Source: a virus. From it: 22,299 bases of DNA. The notes below the pieces were generated by a model. It did no database searches, had not been told where the DNA came from, and saw nothing but the letters and a program-made list of their open reading frames with translations. Shown here in pieces: positions 1 to 5,840 of the stretch (positions are counted from its first letter, which is position 1; each line of letters begins with the position of its first letter). The translations under genes were made by a program, and so were the position numbers. Location: positions 1 to 22,299 of IMG/VR virus record IMGVR_UViG_3300050020_000063. One strand, 5' to 3'.

Positions 1-1
1 C

Positions 2-106
2 AAAAAATGGGAGGCCGAATGCGACGTGAAATACGTTCGGGATCGGTACGGTGTGACCCATTACACCTACAACGCGCCGGGCTGCGAATACGGCAGTCAT
101 CCATGA
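2..106 (+). CDS. 3' end of an unidentified gene, cut by the window edge
   Basis: An open frame enters at the left edge and runs about 34 codons to a TGA at 104-106. The residues read like real protein, with several aromatics and two cysteines, and end in CEYGSHP. The stop overlaps the ATG of the next gene in an ATGA junction, the arrangement used throughout this window, which supports the frame. The start is outside the window and I recognise no domain, so no function is offered. The ATG at position 7 belongs to another frame and is not its start. Confidence 0.55.
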   Translation, partial: KKWEAECDVKYVRDRYGVTHYTYNAPGCEYGSHP

Positions 107-231
107 TCGGAAATTGGTTTTGGTTCGGCGCAGCGAGACTCTCGCTGTGGTTCAACAAGGCTGCGTGGCGCGTCTACTCATTCAGTGAGCGGCTCCGCGT
201 CGCGTGCCTCAATATCTGGATGCACCCATGA
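103..231 (+). CDS. Small tryptophan-rich hypothetical protein (42 aa)
   Basis: The protein begins MIGNWFWFGAARLSLWF and ends NIWMHP. It has four or five tryptophans and several arginines in 42 residues, a basic, aromatic and amphipathic composition rather than a clean membrane span. The start at 103 overlaps the previous stop (ATGA) and its own stop at 229-231 overlaps the next ATG at 228, so it sits in a translationally coupled chain. An in-frame ATG at 7 would give 74 residues but would overlap the upstream gene for 100 bases, so 103 is preferred. I recognise no family. A membrane-interacting peptide is possible but unproven. Confidence 0.5.
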   Translation: MIGNWFWFGAARLSLWFNKAAWRVYSFSERLRVACLNIWMHP

Positions 232-539
232 GCTTGACCTACGCGCCTCGTTTGACAAAGCCGGTCGCGATCAACTTCAATGATCGTGATCGTGTTCGGC
301 TCAAGATGAACGATTTGGGATGGAAGCTTCATCGTCGGTGGCACGATGACTTGTTCGCGGTCACCTGTCCCGACTCGGCGGAGCGCGAACGTCGCTTCCC
401 TTATCGCAAGCCCGAAGTCGGGGAGGATGGGTGCGTGGAATTCCATCTGTGGGAAGTTGCGCACATCTTCGGCAAGTATCTCTACAACGGGTGCGAGCCG
501 CCATTCGAGTTGTCGGGAGTATTATTGCCATGTCTCTGA
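228..539 (+). CDS. Hypothetical protein (103 aa)
   Basis: Starts at the ATGA junction with the preceding small gene; an in-frame ATG at 204 would overlap that gene and is less likely. The protein begins MSLTYAPRLTKPVAINF and is charged, with a mid-region rich in Arg, Glu and Asp and a hydrophobic C-terminus ending LSGVLLPCL. It has no recognised motif, no signal peptide and no membrane span. Its 3' end overlaps the next gene by 10 bases, again suggesting coupled translation. It may belong with the neighbouring 530-1024 gene functionally, but nothing in the sequence shows how. Confidence 0.65.
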   Translation: MSLTYAPRLTKPVAINFNDRDRVRLKMNDLGWKLHRRWHDDLFAVTCPDSAERERRFPYRKPEVGEDGCVEFHLWEVAHIFGKYLYNGCEPPFELSGVLLPCL

Positions 540-1024
540 CCATTCAAGATATGCGTGACGTGCTCAAAGGGCAGGACCGCGCCAACGAAGCGATTTTTTG
601 GTTCGGGCTGTTCTGGAATAACGGACCTGATAGCGACTTGTACCGCATCATGTGCGAGACCAACTACGACCCGCACTTCTACGCGATGCGCAAACGAGTC
701 GGATCAAAAGATAAATTTCTTTCGCCGGAGAGCGATCCCGAAATCGTCTACTGCCACACGTTGCTCCGCGCGCAATGGGAACGAGCGTATGGCCCGCTGA
801 TCGAATATCCGTTGCGTCCGATCAGGTTCGGCACGCTCAAAGAAAACGATGTGATAGTCCACGGTCCCGGTCGGCCATTCATCTGCATCCCGGCCGGATG
901 GCCTTGTCGCGTCTACCTCGATGGCGGCGAATTGAAAGTCCCGTGCGCGGAGGACAAAACCGGGCGCGCGTTCCATCGCCTTACGCGAGGACCGGAAGGC
1001 TACGTTGTCGGCTTCCGCCGGTAG
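530..1024 (+). CDS. Hypothetical protein (164 aa)
   Basis: The start at 530 is chosen because it overlaps the upstream stop by only 10 bases; the frame is open further upstream, but that part lies under the previous gene and has poor composition. The protein looks soluble and globular: an N-terminal helical part with FWFGLFWNNG, a middle with conserved-looking aromatic residues, and a C-terminal part rich in glycine and proline (HGPGRPFICIPAGWP, then LDGGELKVPC) that resembles beta structure. I cannot assign a family. A non-coding gap of about 155 bases follows, so this gene probably ends the left-hand transcription unit visible here. Confidence 0.7.
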   Translation: MSLTIQDMRDVLKGQDRANEAIFWFGLFWNNGPDSDLYRIMCETNYDPHFYAMRKRVGSKDKFLSPESDPEIVYCHTLLRAQWERAYGPLIEYPLRPIRFGTLKENDVIVHGPGRPFICIPAGWPCRVYLDGGELKVPCAEDKTGRAFHRLTRGPEGYVVGFRR

Positions 1025-1179
1025 GACGATAAGATAAAAGTTATAATCTTGAGCGGTTCCGAGAAGATAGAACTTATCATCACTCGGGTCTTGACCTGAG
1101 AGAGAAATTTCTCGAACGCTCGGATTGAGTCGGCGCATCGTTTGTGCGAAGGTTCGGCTTCACCAAATGGAGGCGGACA
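1025..1179. other. Non-coding gap with inverted repeats
   Basis: No convincing gene lies here. The AT content is higher than in the flanking genes. GATAAG at 1028-1033 is matched by CTTATC at 1073-1078, and a perfect 12-bp palindrome GAGAAATTTCTC occupies 1102-1113. The second half contains TTGACC at 1091-1096, which could be part of a promoter, although I see no well-placed -10 box. The gap ends in a good ribosome site, TGGAGGCGG at 1168-1176, for the gene at 1180. A transcription boundary with an operator-like palindrome is the most economical reading. Confidence 0.35.
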
Positions 1180-1548
1180 ATGCGCAAAGGAAAACGCGAC
1201 GCTGTGGCTGTCCCTGACGATGACGACGACCATTTCGTTTCAAGCGGATCGCCCGGCGCATTCCGATGGAGCGGTCTCTACGGTGTGGACGAGGGAGGCC
1301 CGTATGGAATGAATTTCAAGTGCCCATGCGGCTGCGGAGCGGTGCACGGGGTCGGCTTTGATAATCGACCGGCCGATTGGCTGGCGAAGGACCGGCCGCG
1401 CCCGATGTGGCATTGGGATGGCAACAAGGAAAAGCCGACGCTTACGCCGTCCCTTGGACTGCATCGTTCGCACGACGGGCAGACAGTCGGTGCCGATGGC
1501 TATCACTGGCACGGCTATCTAAAAGCCGGAGTTTTCGAGGAGTGCTGA
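1180..1548 (+). CDS. Cys/His-cluster protein, DUF6527-like (122 aa)
   Basis: After a charged N-terminus with a run of five aspartates, the protein has CPCGCGAVHG at roughly residues 47-56, then WHWDGNKEKPTLTPS and a late GYHWHGYLKAGVFEE. From memory, this order (CPCGCG, a W-DGN-PTL-PS segment, a C-terminal H-GYL-GV) matches small phage proteins annotated as DUF6527; I could not check this. The cysteines and histidines could bind a metal. Start choice: ATG 1180 follows a GGAGG-type ribosome site by about six bases, whereas the in-frame ATG at 1144 has none. Its function is unknown even in recognised relatives. Confidence 0.7.
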   Translation: MRKGKRDAVAVPDDDDDHFVSSGSPGAFRWSGLYGVDEGGPYGMNFKCPCGCGAVHGVGFDNRPADWLAKDRPRPMWHWDGNKEKPTLTPSLGLHRSHDGQTVGADGYHWHGYLKAGVFEEC

Positions 1549-1755
1549 TCCGGCCATTAGTGGCTTGACACCCGACGAATAGTTCGGCAGGATACTCAAA
1601 TGCCTGCCGAGACCCGCACGGAAACGTAGTTGGTCAAATCGCGACGGATAAGGGCATCAAAAAGCGCAGCGGCCCCGGCGGATTGCCGAAGGGCGCGTCA
1701 AACCGCCCCAAGGCTCCGCCGGGTTGCCGCTGTGTCTTTTATTGGAAGTCCCCGA
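1549..1755 (+). other. 207-base stretch with nested inverted repeats and an open frame lacking a start codon
   Basis: Two structured elements are visible. TCGGCAGG at 1584-1591 pairs with CCTGCCGA at 1603-1610 across an 11-base loop. CCCGGCGGA at 1674-1682 pairs with TCCGCCGGG at 1715-1723 and encloses GGGCG (1691-1695) with CGCCC (1704-1708). In the frame that ends with TGA at 1842-1844, translation from 1569 gives protein-like sequence (DPHGNVVGQIATDKG and later PPGCRCVFYWKSPN) but no ATG or GTG. The stretch could be a structured leader of the gene at 1756, a decayed gene, or a gene with an unusual start. I cannot decide between these. Confidence 0.35.
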
Positions 1756-2091
1756 ATGCCGAAAAAGAAGTCCGGCTACCCGCAGACTATCGACGGCACA
1801 TGGCAGTATCCCACGATGCCTGTCTCGTTTGTGTCGTGCTGTGATTGCGGCCTCGTCCACAAGCACGTCTATCAGATAACACCCGACGACTTTGCCGTCC
1901 GCGACTCGAAAGGGAAGTGGCGCTACGGTCGGCGCATTCGCGTCAAGGTCTCGCGCGACCGCCGCAAGACGGCGCAAATTCGGCGCGGCTTAGTCGGACA
2001 GAAAAAGCTTTTCAAGACCCGCGATGGATGGTACGTTGCGGCGTTCCCGGTCATCGACCGCAGAATGTATAAACGGAGAAAGCCGAAATGA
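1756..2091 (+). CDS. Basic Cys/His-containing hypothetical protein (111 aa)
   Basis: The start at 1756 follows GGAAG at 1743-1747 by eight bases; upstream in-frame sequence is arginine-rich and looks non-coding. Near residue 27 the protein has SCCDCGLVHKHVY, a compact cysteine/histidine cluster that could bind zinc, followed by a strongly basic second half (KVSRDRRKTAQIRRG and a C-terminal KRRKPK). From memory, small phage proteins with CCDCGLVH followed by R-R-RKTAQ-R recur in proteobacterial phages without assigned function. Nucleic-acid binding is a reasonable guess from charge and cysteines only. The stop overlaps the ATG of the next gene (ATGA at 2088). Confidence 0.7.
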   Translation: MPKKKSGYPQTIDGTWQYPTMPVSFVSCCDCGLVHKHVYQITPDDFAVRDSKGKWRYGRRIRVKVSRDRRKTAQIRRGLVGQKKLFKTRDGWYVAAFPVIDRRMYKRRKPK

Positions 2092-2333
2092 GTGCACATA
2101 CCGGACGATGTTTCAGAGCGTGGCGTCGCACTGTGGCGCGCAAGGCCGCGCAGGGCCAGCCGTGGGAGCGGTCGATCCGGCAGAAGGTGCCGCTTGCGCT
2201 TCGACCGTTCCTCAATGCGGAGCGGAGCCAAAAGCACGCCGGAGCCGCAGCGATGGCGAACGCTATCGCCCGGTACGCACAGCATCAAATGATGATCGGC
2301 GCGCCGCGCCGGGGTGGCGCTCGGGGTCAATGA
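2088..2333 (+). CDS. Small basic hypothetical protein (81 aa)
   Basis: Begins at the ATGA junction with the upstream gene, with GGAG about ten bases before the start. The protein is rich in Arg and Ala, has two tryptophans, and ends GAPRRGGARGQ. There is no recognised motif and no membrane segment; predicted secondary structure would be mostly helical. It is coupled to the preceding Cys/His protein, and together they could form a small basic pair, but nothing visible gives a function. A 110-base non-coding gap follows. Confidence 0.6.
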   Translation: MSAHTGRCFRAWRRTVARKAAQGQPWERSIRQKVPLALRPFLNAERSQKHAGAAAMANAIARYAQHQMMIGAPRRGGARGQ

Positions 2334-2360
2334 CCCGGCGTTAAGTTTTTAGTTTTCTCA

Positions 2361-2405
2361 AGAGAATTCTCTCGGGTTGCTTCATCGGGTAATAGGGTCT
2401 AAAAG
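2361..2405 (+). promoter_or_regulatory. Candidate promoter/operator region before the gene at 2444
   Basis: The gap 2334-2443 holds a perfect 12-bp palindrome AGAGAATTCTCT (2361-2372), directly followed by CGGGTTGCTTCAT (2373-2385). The same 13 bases recur at 19940-19952 before the capsid gene. TTGCTT at 2377-2382 is 17 bases from TAAAAG at 2400-2405, an acceptable -35/-10 spacing with a weak -10. Further on, a CTCTC...GAGAG inverted repeat (about 2418-2438) overlaps the ribosome site of the next gene. No gene is seen in the gap. Confidence 0.35.
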
Positions 2406-2443
2406 GCGGCCATCCCCCCTCTCTGAAATTCAGGGAGAGTGCT

Positions 2444-2671
2444 ATGGCCGTCCTCACCACAAAAGCCCGTAAGCACTTGAAGCCGAGCACATTCGGGCTT
2501 CCGGACGAGAAGTCATACCCGATGCCGGACAAGGCGCACGCGGCCAATGCCAAGGCCCGCGCGACGCAAATGGTTGCCAAGGGCAAGCTGTCCCCGGCCG
2601 ACGCCGCGAAAATCCGCCACAAGGCAAACCACGTCCTCGGCGAGACCGACTCCACCTACCACAACTGTTAA
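2444..2671 (+). CDS. Small phage-type protein of unknown function, DUF6582-like (75 aa)
   Basis: The protein starts MAVLTTKARKHL, then has STFGLPDEKSYPMPDKAHA and an alanine/lysine-rich helical C-terminal half with SPADAAKIRHKANHVLG. This layout, a short basic helix, an F-x-LP...YP-PDKAHA segment and one or two helices, matches from memory a common family of 60-80 residue phage proteins (DUF6582-type); their role is unknown. AGGGAG at 2432-2437 precedes the ATG by six bases, and this ribosome site lies inside an inverted repeat that could modulate initiation. The gene lies just upstream of the tagged-gene array, separated from it by a hairpin. Confidence 0.75.
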   Translation: MAVLTTKARKHLKPSTFGLPDEKSYPMPDKAHAANAKARATQMVAKGKLSPADAAKIRHKANHVLGETDSTYHNC

Positions 2672-2703
2672 CCACGGGTTAACCGAGCCTTCGGGTTTCG
2701 GTT
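2667..2703 (+). promoter_or_regulatory. Inverted repeat GTTAACC/GGTTAAC followed by a TTCG-loop hairpin
   Basis: GTTAACC (2667-2673) and GGTTAAC (2677-2683) form a perfect 7-bp inverted repeat with a 3-base spacer over the stop codon of the preceding gene. Immediately downstream, AACCGAGCC (2681-2689) can pair with GGTTTCGGTT (2694-2703), with one wobble and one bulge, around a TTCG tetraloop; such loops are very stable in RNA. No T-tract follows, so this is not a classic terminator. It may be an operator, an attenuator or a processing site at the head of the tagged array that starts at 2749. Confidence 0.4.
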
Positions 2704-2748
2704 GTCCGGTGGTTCTCTTGTCGCCATATTCGGTTCGGAGCAAAGACG

Positions 2749-3132
2749 ATGAAAGATGCAAAGGGCCACGGCAGCGATCCCCGAAACGGCGGCGTTCCCG
2801 TCGTGCGGCTCGACAGCGCCAACAGCCCGGCGCGCAAGACCGGCTATCTCGGCGCGCCGCAGCCAAAATATAACGTAAATCAGGATGCGGCTCGCGCGGG
2901 AGAGGGCGGCAAGCTCTCGACTGCGGCGGCCGAAAGGCTCGCCATGCGGCGGTCGGCCGACGAGTCGCGTTACCCCGTCACAGATCGGGTGGCAGCGATG
3001 GCGCTCGGTCAGGGTCATCCGAAATCGAATTCAGTGCCGCTCGGGTACGGCGCGGCGGCGGCCAAGTCCGACTTGTGGTTCGGCCGCAATGTCGCGATGC
3101 CTCGCGGCGCGGATAACCGGAGAAAGTCATGA
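2749..3132 (+). CDS. Tagged protein 1 of the array (127 aa)
   Basis: First of eleven proteins that open with the shared tag; here it reads MKDAKGHGSDPRNGG. The body is polar and basic without a recognised catalytic motif. Residues about 83-93 contain MALGQGHPKSN, related to ALAQGGAKSAP in the gene at 4187 and ALSQGHPKSAP in the gene at 10862, so it carries a module shared outside the tag. It has no signal peptide or membrane span. GGAG is centred about ten bases before the ATG. The stop overlaps the ATG of the next tagged gene (ATGA), indicating one operon. Function unknown; see the findings on the tag. Confidence 0.85.
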   Translation: MKDAKGHGSDPRNGGVPVVRLDSANSPARKTGYLGAPQPKYNVNQDAARAGEGGKLSTAAAERLAMRRSADESRYPVTDRVAAMALGQGHPKSNSVPLGYGAAAAKSDLWFGRNVAMPRGADNRRKS

Positions 3133-3443
3133 AGGACGCCAAAGGACACGGGAGCGACGCGCACAACAGCGGTATCAACGCGATTGATCCGGCTGTTATA
3201 GCGCGCTGGTCAAGCCCGAAAGGGAAGTGGACGGCGGAACTGCGCAAAGAAAGCGGCGTGTGGGGTGAAGGCTATCACCTATCCTCAATGAAGAATGGAA
3301 ACCCGGTCGGCGGCTCAAACATGCCAACGACCGATGACCCGCAAGGCCGGTGGAAGGGACTTCACAGCGACGCGGAAGCAATCGCCCACTATGACAATCA
3401 CGTCCGCAACACGTTCGATGTCGGCATGAAGAAGGTGCTGTAA
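3129..3443 (+). CDS. Tagged protein 2 (104 aa)
   Basis: Opens MKDAKGHGSDAHNSGINAID. The first ten residues match the tag consensus, the PRGG part is altered to AHNS, and the second motif (GVNxIG elsewhere) follows at once as GINAID. The body has several tryptophans and alternating polar/hydrophobic stretches (KWTAELRKESGVWGEGYHL) that suggest a small beta-rich domain, then a helical end. No family is recognised. It is joined to its neighbours by ATGA upstream and TAATG downstream. Because tag and second motif are adjacent here, it may show the shortest form of the shared N-terminal region. Confidence 0.83.
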   Translation: MKDAKGHGSDAHNSGINAIDPAVIARWSSPKGKWTAELRKESGVWGEGYHLSSMKNGNPVGGSNMPTTDDPQGRWKGLHSDAEAIAHYDNHVRNTFDVGMKKVL

Positions 3444-3673
3444 TGAAGGACGCCAAGGGCCACGGCAGCGAAGGACGCGGCGGGGACCGAGCCGTTCCCT
3501 TCGACCGATCCAAGATCGGCATGACAGTCGGCGCACAGTTTAGCGGCAAGATACTCGGGCCGCAAAGCGACAACGCTCGCACCATCGCGGGCTTGAGAAC
3601 ACGAATGCAGAGCACCGGCCCGGGCCATCAATCCGGACTGTTGCAGGGCATCAAGAATTTGTTGGGAGGCTGA
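3443..3673 (+). CDS. Tagged protein 3, shortest member (76 aa)
   Basis: Opens MKDAKGHGSEGRGGDRAV, with Glu replacing the Asp at tag position 10. The remaining 60 residues are basic, with several Gln and Gly and a short hydrophobic C-terminal helix (LLQGIKNLLGG). At only 76 residues, the tag is nearly one fifth of the protein, so the tag is likely a main functional part. It lacks the second GVNxIG motif. TAATG joins it to the upstream gene, and GGGAGG precedes the next gene two bases later. No family is recognised. Confidence 0.82.
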   Translation: MKDAKGHGSEGRGGDRAVPFDRSKIGMTVGAQFSGKILGPQSDNARTIAGLRTRMQSTGPGHQSGLLQGIKNLLGG

Positions 3674-3674
3674 C

Positions 3675-4181
3675 ATGAAAGATGCAAAAGGCCGCGGCAG
3701 TGATCCGCGCGGCGGCGCGCAGACCCCGGTACAGGCCGAAAACGCTCCATTCAAATCTCGACTTCCCGGGCCGCATTTCCTTGACCCCAACGATCCGCGC
3801 GGTTCGCATTCGGCAGGCGTGCAGCAAGTCGGCACACAGCCGAAGGTCCTCCCGAAAGAGAGCACCGACTCGCGCGAGTTGCGACTGTTCGCCGACAATC
3901 ATGCGGACCTGAGTCGGCAGTCGTTGCAGCCGATCCGCGACAACCTCGGCAAGAAGATGGACAAGGGCGTCTATGATCCCGAGAAGGCGGCGACGCTTTG
4001 GAAGTACCACGCCGACCGCGCCGCGCAGGCGTATACAAAAGAGTTCGGCAGCGCCAGCAACAATGTGCACGGATCGCACGGAAATTTTAGCCCGGCGGTT
4101 CGGCGCGAAGCCGCGCAGCATTGGGAGGCCGACGAGCGCGATGACATCAAGAGCGGGTCGAGCCGCACTCACAAGGGATAA
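3675..4181 (+). CDS. Tagged protein 4 with a split tag region and a helical domain (168 aa)
   Basis: Opens MKDAKGRGSDPRGG, with Arg replacing the tag His. The second motif appears late, within DPRGSHSAGVQQVG at about residues 40-53. DPRG therefore occurs twice (residues 10-13 and 40-43), as if about 30 residues were inserted or the segment was duplicated. The C-terminal part (about residues 70-160) is helical: FADNHADLSRQSLQPIRDNL, then KGVYD, then YTKEFGS. From memory, this order resembles small phage proteins of unknown function (an N-L-R-x-PI-NL, G-YD-A, Y-KEFG pattern); this was not checked. It reads as a known phage accessory domain placed behind the tag. Confidence 0.83.
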   Translation: MKDAKGRGSDPRGGAQTPVQAENAPFKSRLPGPHFLDPNDPRGSHSAGVQQVGTQPKVLPKESTDSRELRLFADNHADLSRQSLQPIRDNLGKKMDKGVYDPEKAATLWKYHADRAAQAYTKEFGSASNNVHGSHGNFSPAVRREAAQHWEADERDDIKSGSSRTHKG

Positions 4182-4186
4182 CGGTC

Positions 4187-4807
4187 ATGGCAATGGCAAA
4201 GGACGCAAAGGGTCACGGCTCCGAGAAGCGCGGCGGCGCAAGTGCGGTCGCGGCTCCGGCCTATGAAGGCAAGCCGACGTGGCACGGCGTTATGCCGAAC
4301 GGTCAGAAGGTCACGAACCAAGCGGGCAACAAGCTTTCCTATGCAAGCCCGGAGGCAGCGGTCGCCGGAGCGGCATGGCAACATGGGGTGGAAGGTCGTT
4401 CGCTCGCGGCGCGCGACCCGCTTCAAAACCCGCAACTCAACGACAAGCAAGCCGCCTCCGCGCTCGCGCAGGGCGGGGCGAAGTCGGCCCCGGTGCCGGT
4501 GCACGGCGGCGCGACAGGTCGGAGCGACGGCCCCCTCGCCGGAATGACACAATCGAAATGGAGCGGCATGTCACAGGCCGAACGCGAACGGGTACGCGAC
4601 AACAGCGCGCTCACTCCGCAGTTGAAGGGTCTCGAAGGCCACCGAGTCGAAGCGACTACAGGTTCCGGCGAGACACGACGGTTCATTGTCGGCAAATCGA
4701 CCGGATGGGCACCGATCCATCTTGAAATCAAAAAGAGCAACTCATTTGGCGGCGGCCCCGCCAGCAAGTCCTACGCTTCGGTTCGTTCGCTCGGGAAGGT
4801 TCGGTAG
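4187..4807 (+). CDS. Tagged protein 5, longest member, with a basic C-terminal domain (206 aa)
   Basis: The tag sits behind extra residues: MAMAKDAKGHGSEKRGG. The ribosome site AAGGG (about 4174) fits ATG 4187 better than the in-frame ATG at 4193. The middle contains ASALAQGGAKSAPVPVHGG (residues 90-108), a module shared with the genes at 2749 and 10862. The last 60 residues (EGHRVEATTGSGETRRFIVG, STGWAPIHLEI, YASVRSL) look like a small beta domain. From memory, R-RF-VG-STGW-P-HLE recurs in unrelated phage proteins without a known role. At least three modules are therefore joined in one polypeptide. There is no catalytic motif. Confidence 0.83.
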   Translation: MAMAKDAKGHGSEKRGGASAVAAPAYEGKPTWHGVMPNGQKVTNQAGNKLSYASPEAAVAGAAWQHGVEGRSLAARDPLQNPQLNDKQAASALAQGGAKSAPVPVHGGATGRSDGPLAGMTQSKWSGMSQAERERVRDNSALTPQLKGLEGHRVEATTGSGETRRFIVGKSTGWAPIHLEIKKSNSFGGGPASKSYASVRSLGKVR

Positions 4808-4810
4808 GCC

Positions 4811-5293
4811 ATGAAGGACGCAAAAGGACACGGCAGTGACCCGCGCGGCGGATCGCACGCGGATGGCGTCAACAAGATCGGGATCACTCACCCGGCCTAC
4901 AACACGAGGCAGAAGGTGCGCGGCTGGACCGTGCCAGTAAATCCGCTCAACGCCGACTACAGCACGTCGGGTTCGCTGTTGCGTCAGCGCATGGCGAATA
5001 TGAGCAAGGAAGATCACAAGTCGGCCGGTGACGCGCATATTGCGCAATCACAGTCGATGCGCGCCGAGCACGGGAAGCTCGTCGAGAGCGCAATGAACAA
5101 GCTCGGGATGGAGTCGCCCGGCCCGCTGATTTCGGGCATCGTCTCCGACAAGTTCTCGGAGGGCGACAAGAGCCGTCTACGCGATCTGGCGGTTGGTGCC
5201 TCGAACCATACGAGCGCCGCGTTCGCCCACTATTCGGCGTCGGGTATGCGACTGCCCACGGCTCGGACGCGGTATCAGGGACTCAAGGGGTAA
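4811..5293 (+). CDS. Tagged protein 6 (160 aa)
   Basis: Opens with the full bipartite signature: MKDAKGHGSDPRGG, then SHADGVNKIG ending at residue 24. After a polar linker the body is largely helical, with a long charged stretch (MSKEDHKSAGDAHIAQ and SMRAEHGKLVESAMNKLGM) and a C-terminal region rich in Ser, Ala and His. No catalytic or binding motif is recognised. It sits three bases after the previous stop, and the following gene starts three bases after its own stop. This is the cleanest example of tag plus second motif, useful as a reference when comparing members. Confidence 0.83.
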   Translation: MKDAKGHGSDPRGGSHADGVNKIGITHPAYNTRQKVRGWTVPVNPLNADYSTSGSLLRQRMANMSKEDHKSAGDAHIAQSQSMRAEHGKLVESAMNKLGMESPGPLISGIVSDKFSEGDKSRLRDLAVGASNHTSAAFAHYSASGMRLPTARTRYQGLKG

Positions 5294-5296
5294 GCC

Positions 5297-5839
5297 ATGG
5301 CAAAAGATGCAAAAGGTCACGGAAGTGAAAGTCGCGGCGGCGGCGAGGGCAGGGTTCGCGGTATGCCGATAGCTGGTCACCTGTATCACACCAAGACCAA
5401 CGACGAGCTTCACTACATCGCGAAGGACGCGAGCGAAGCGGCGCGAGCACAGCGCGGGATGGCGTCGGAAGGCAAGTATCTCGATCAGGTCAACGACGCG
5501 TCAACAGTTCTCGGCTGGCGCTCACGCGGCGGCAAGGACCTGTCGCAAAGCCCGGCAGTCGATGTCGCGGCTCAGCACGGGATTGGTACGTCGCACCTTG
5601 CCCCGCCGACTCCAATTTGGAACCGGCCCGAAGGAAGCAGCAAGAATATGGTGAGCAACGCCGCGCTTAGCGGTGGCGCTACCAGCACTCATAACTCGCA
5701 GGGTCACGCGTGGGGATCGCCGGAGGCCCTCAAGGATTTCAAGGTCGAACATGGCGGCCCGCGCGATCACGCGGCCGAACAGCGTGGGTTCAACAGCATG
5801 AGCCGAGACATCGCTCGGCTCCGCCGACAGGGCAAGTAA
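5297..5839 (+). CDS. Tagged protein 7 (180 aa)
   Basis: Opens MAKDAKGHGSESRGGG; compared with the consensus, one Ala follows the Met and Glu occupies the acidic position. Residues about 30-75 form a distinct block (LYHTKTNDELHYIAKDASEA, then KYLDQVNDASTVLGWR) that looks like a folded alpha/beta unit. From memory, similar strings occur in phage hypothetical proteins, but I cannot name the family. Residues 90-104 contain AAQHGIGTSHLAPP, closely matching AAKHGIDTSHLSLP in the next gene; HGI-TSHL resembles the recognition-helix region of some HNH-associated DNA-binding modules. It is otherwise polar and likely soluble. Function unknown. Confidence 0.83.
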   Translation: MAKDAKGHGSESRGGGEGRVRGMPIAGHLYHTKTNDELHYIAKDASEAARAQRGMASEGKYLDQVNDASTVLGWRSRGGKDLSQSPAVDVAAQHGIGTSHLAPPTPIWNRPEGSSKNMVSNAALSGGATSTHNSQGHAWGSPEALKDFKVEHGGPRDHAAEQRGFNSMSRDIARLRRQGK

Positions 5840-5840
5840 C

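Noticed and set aside
1630-1755. TTG-initiated extension of the 1756 gene
   Set aside because: No ribosome site, and the extension is Arg/Ala-rich with rare arginine codons; ATG 1756 has a ribosome site and begins the recognisable protein.
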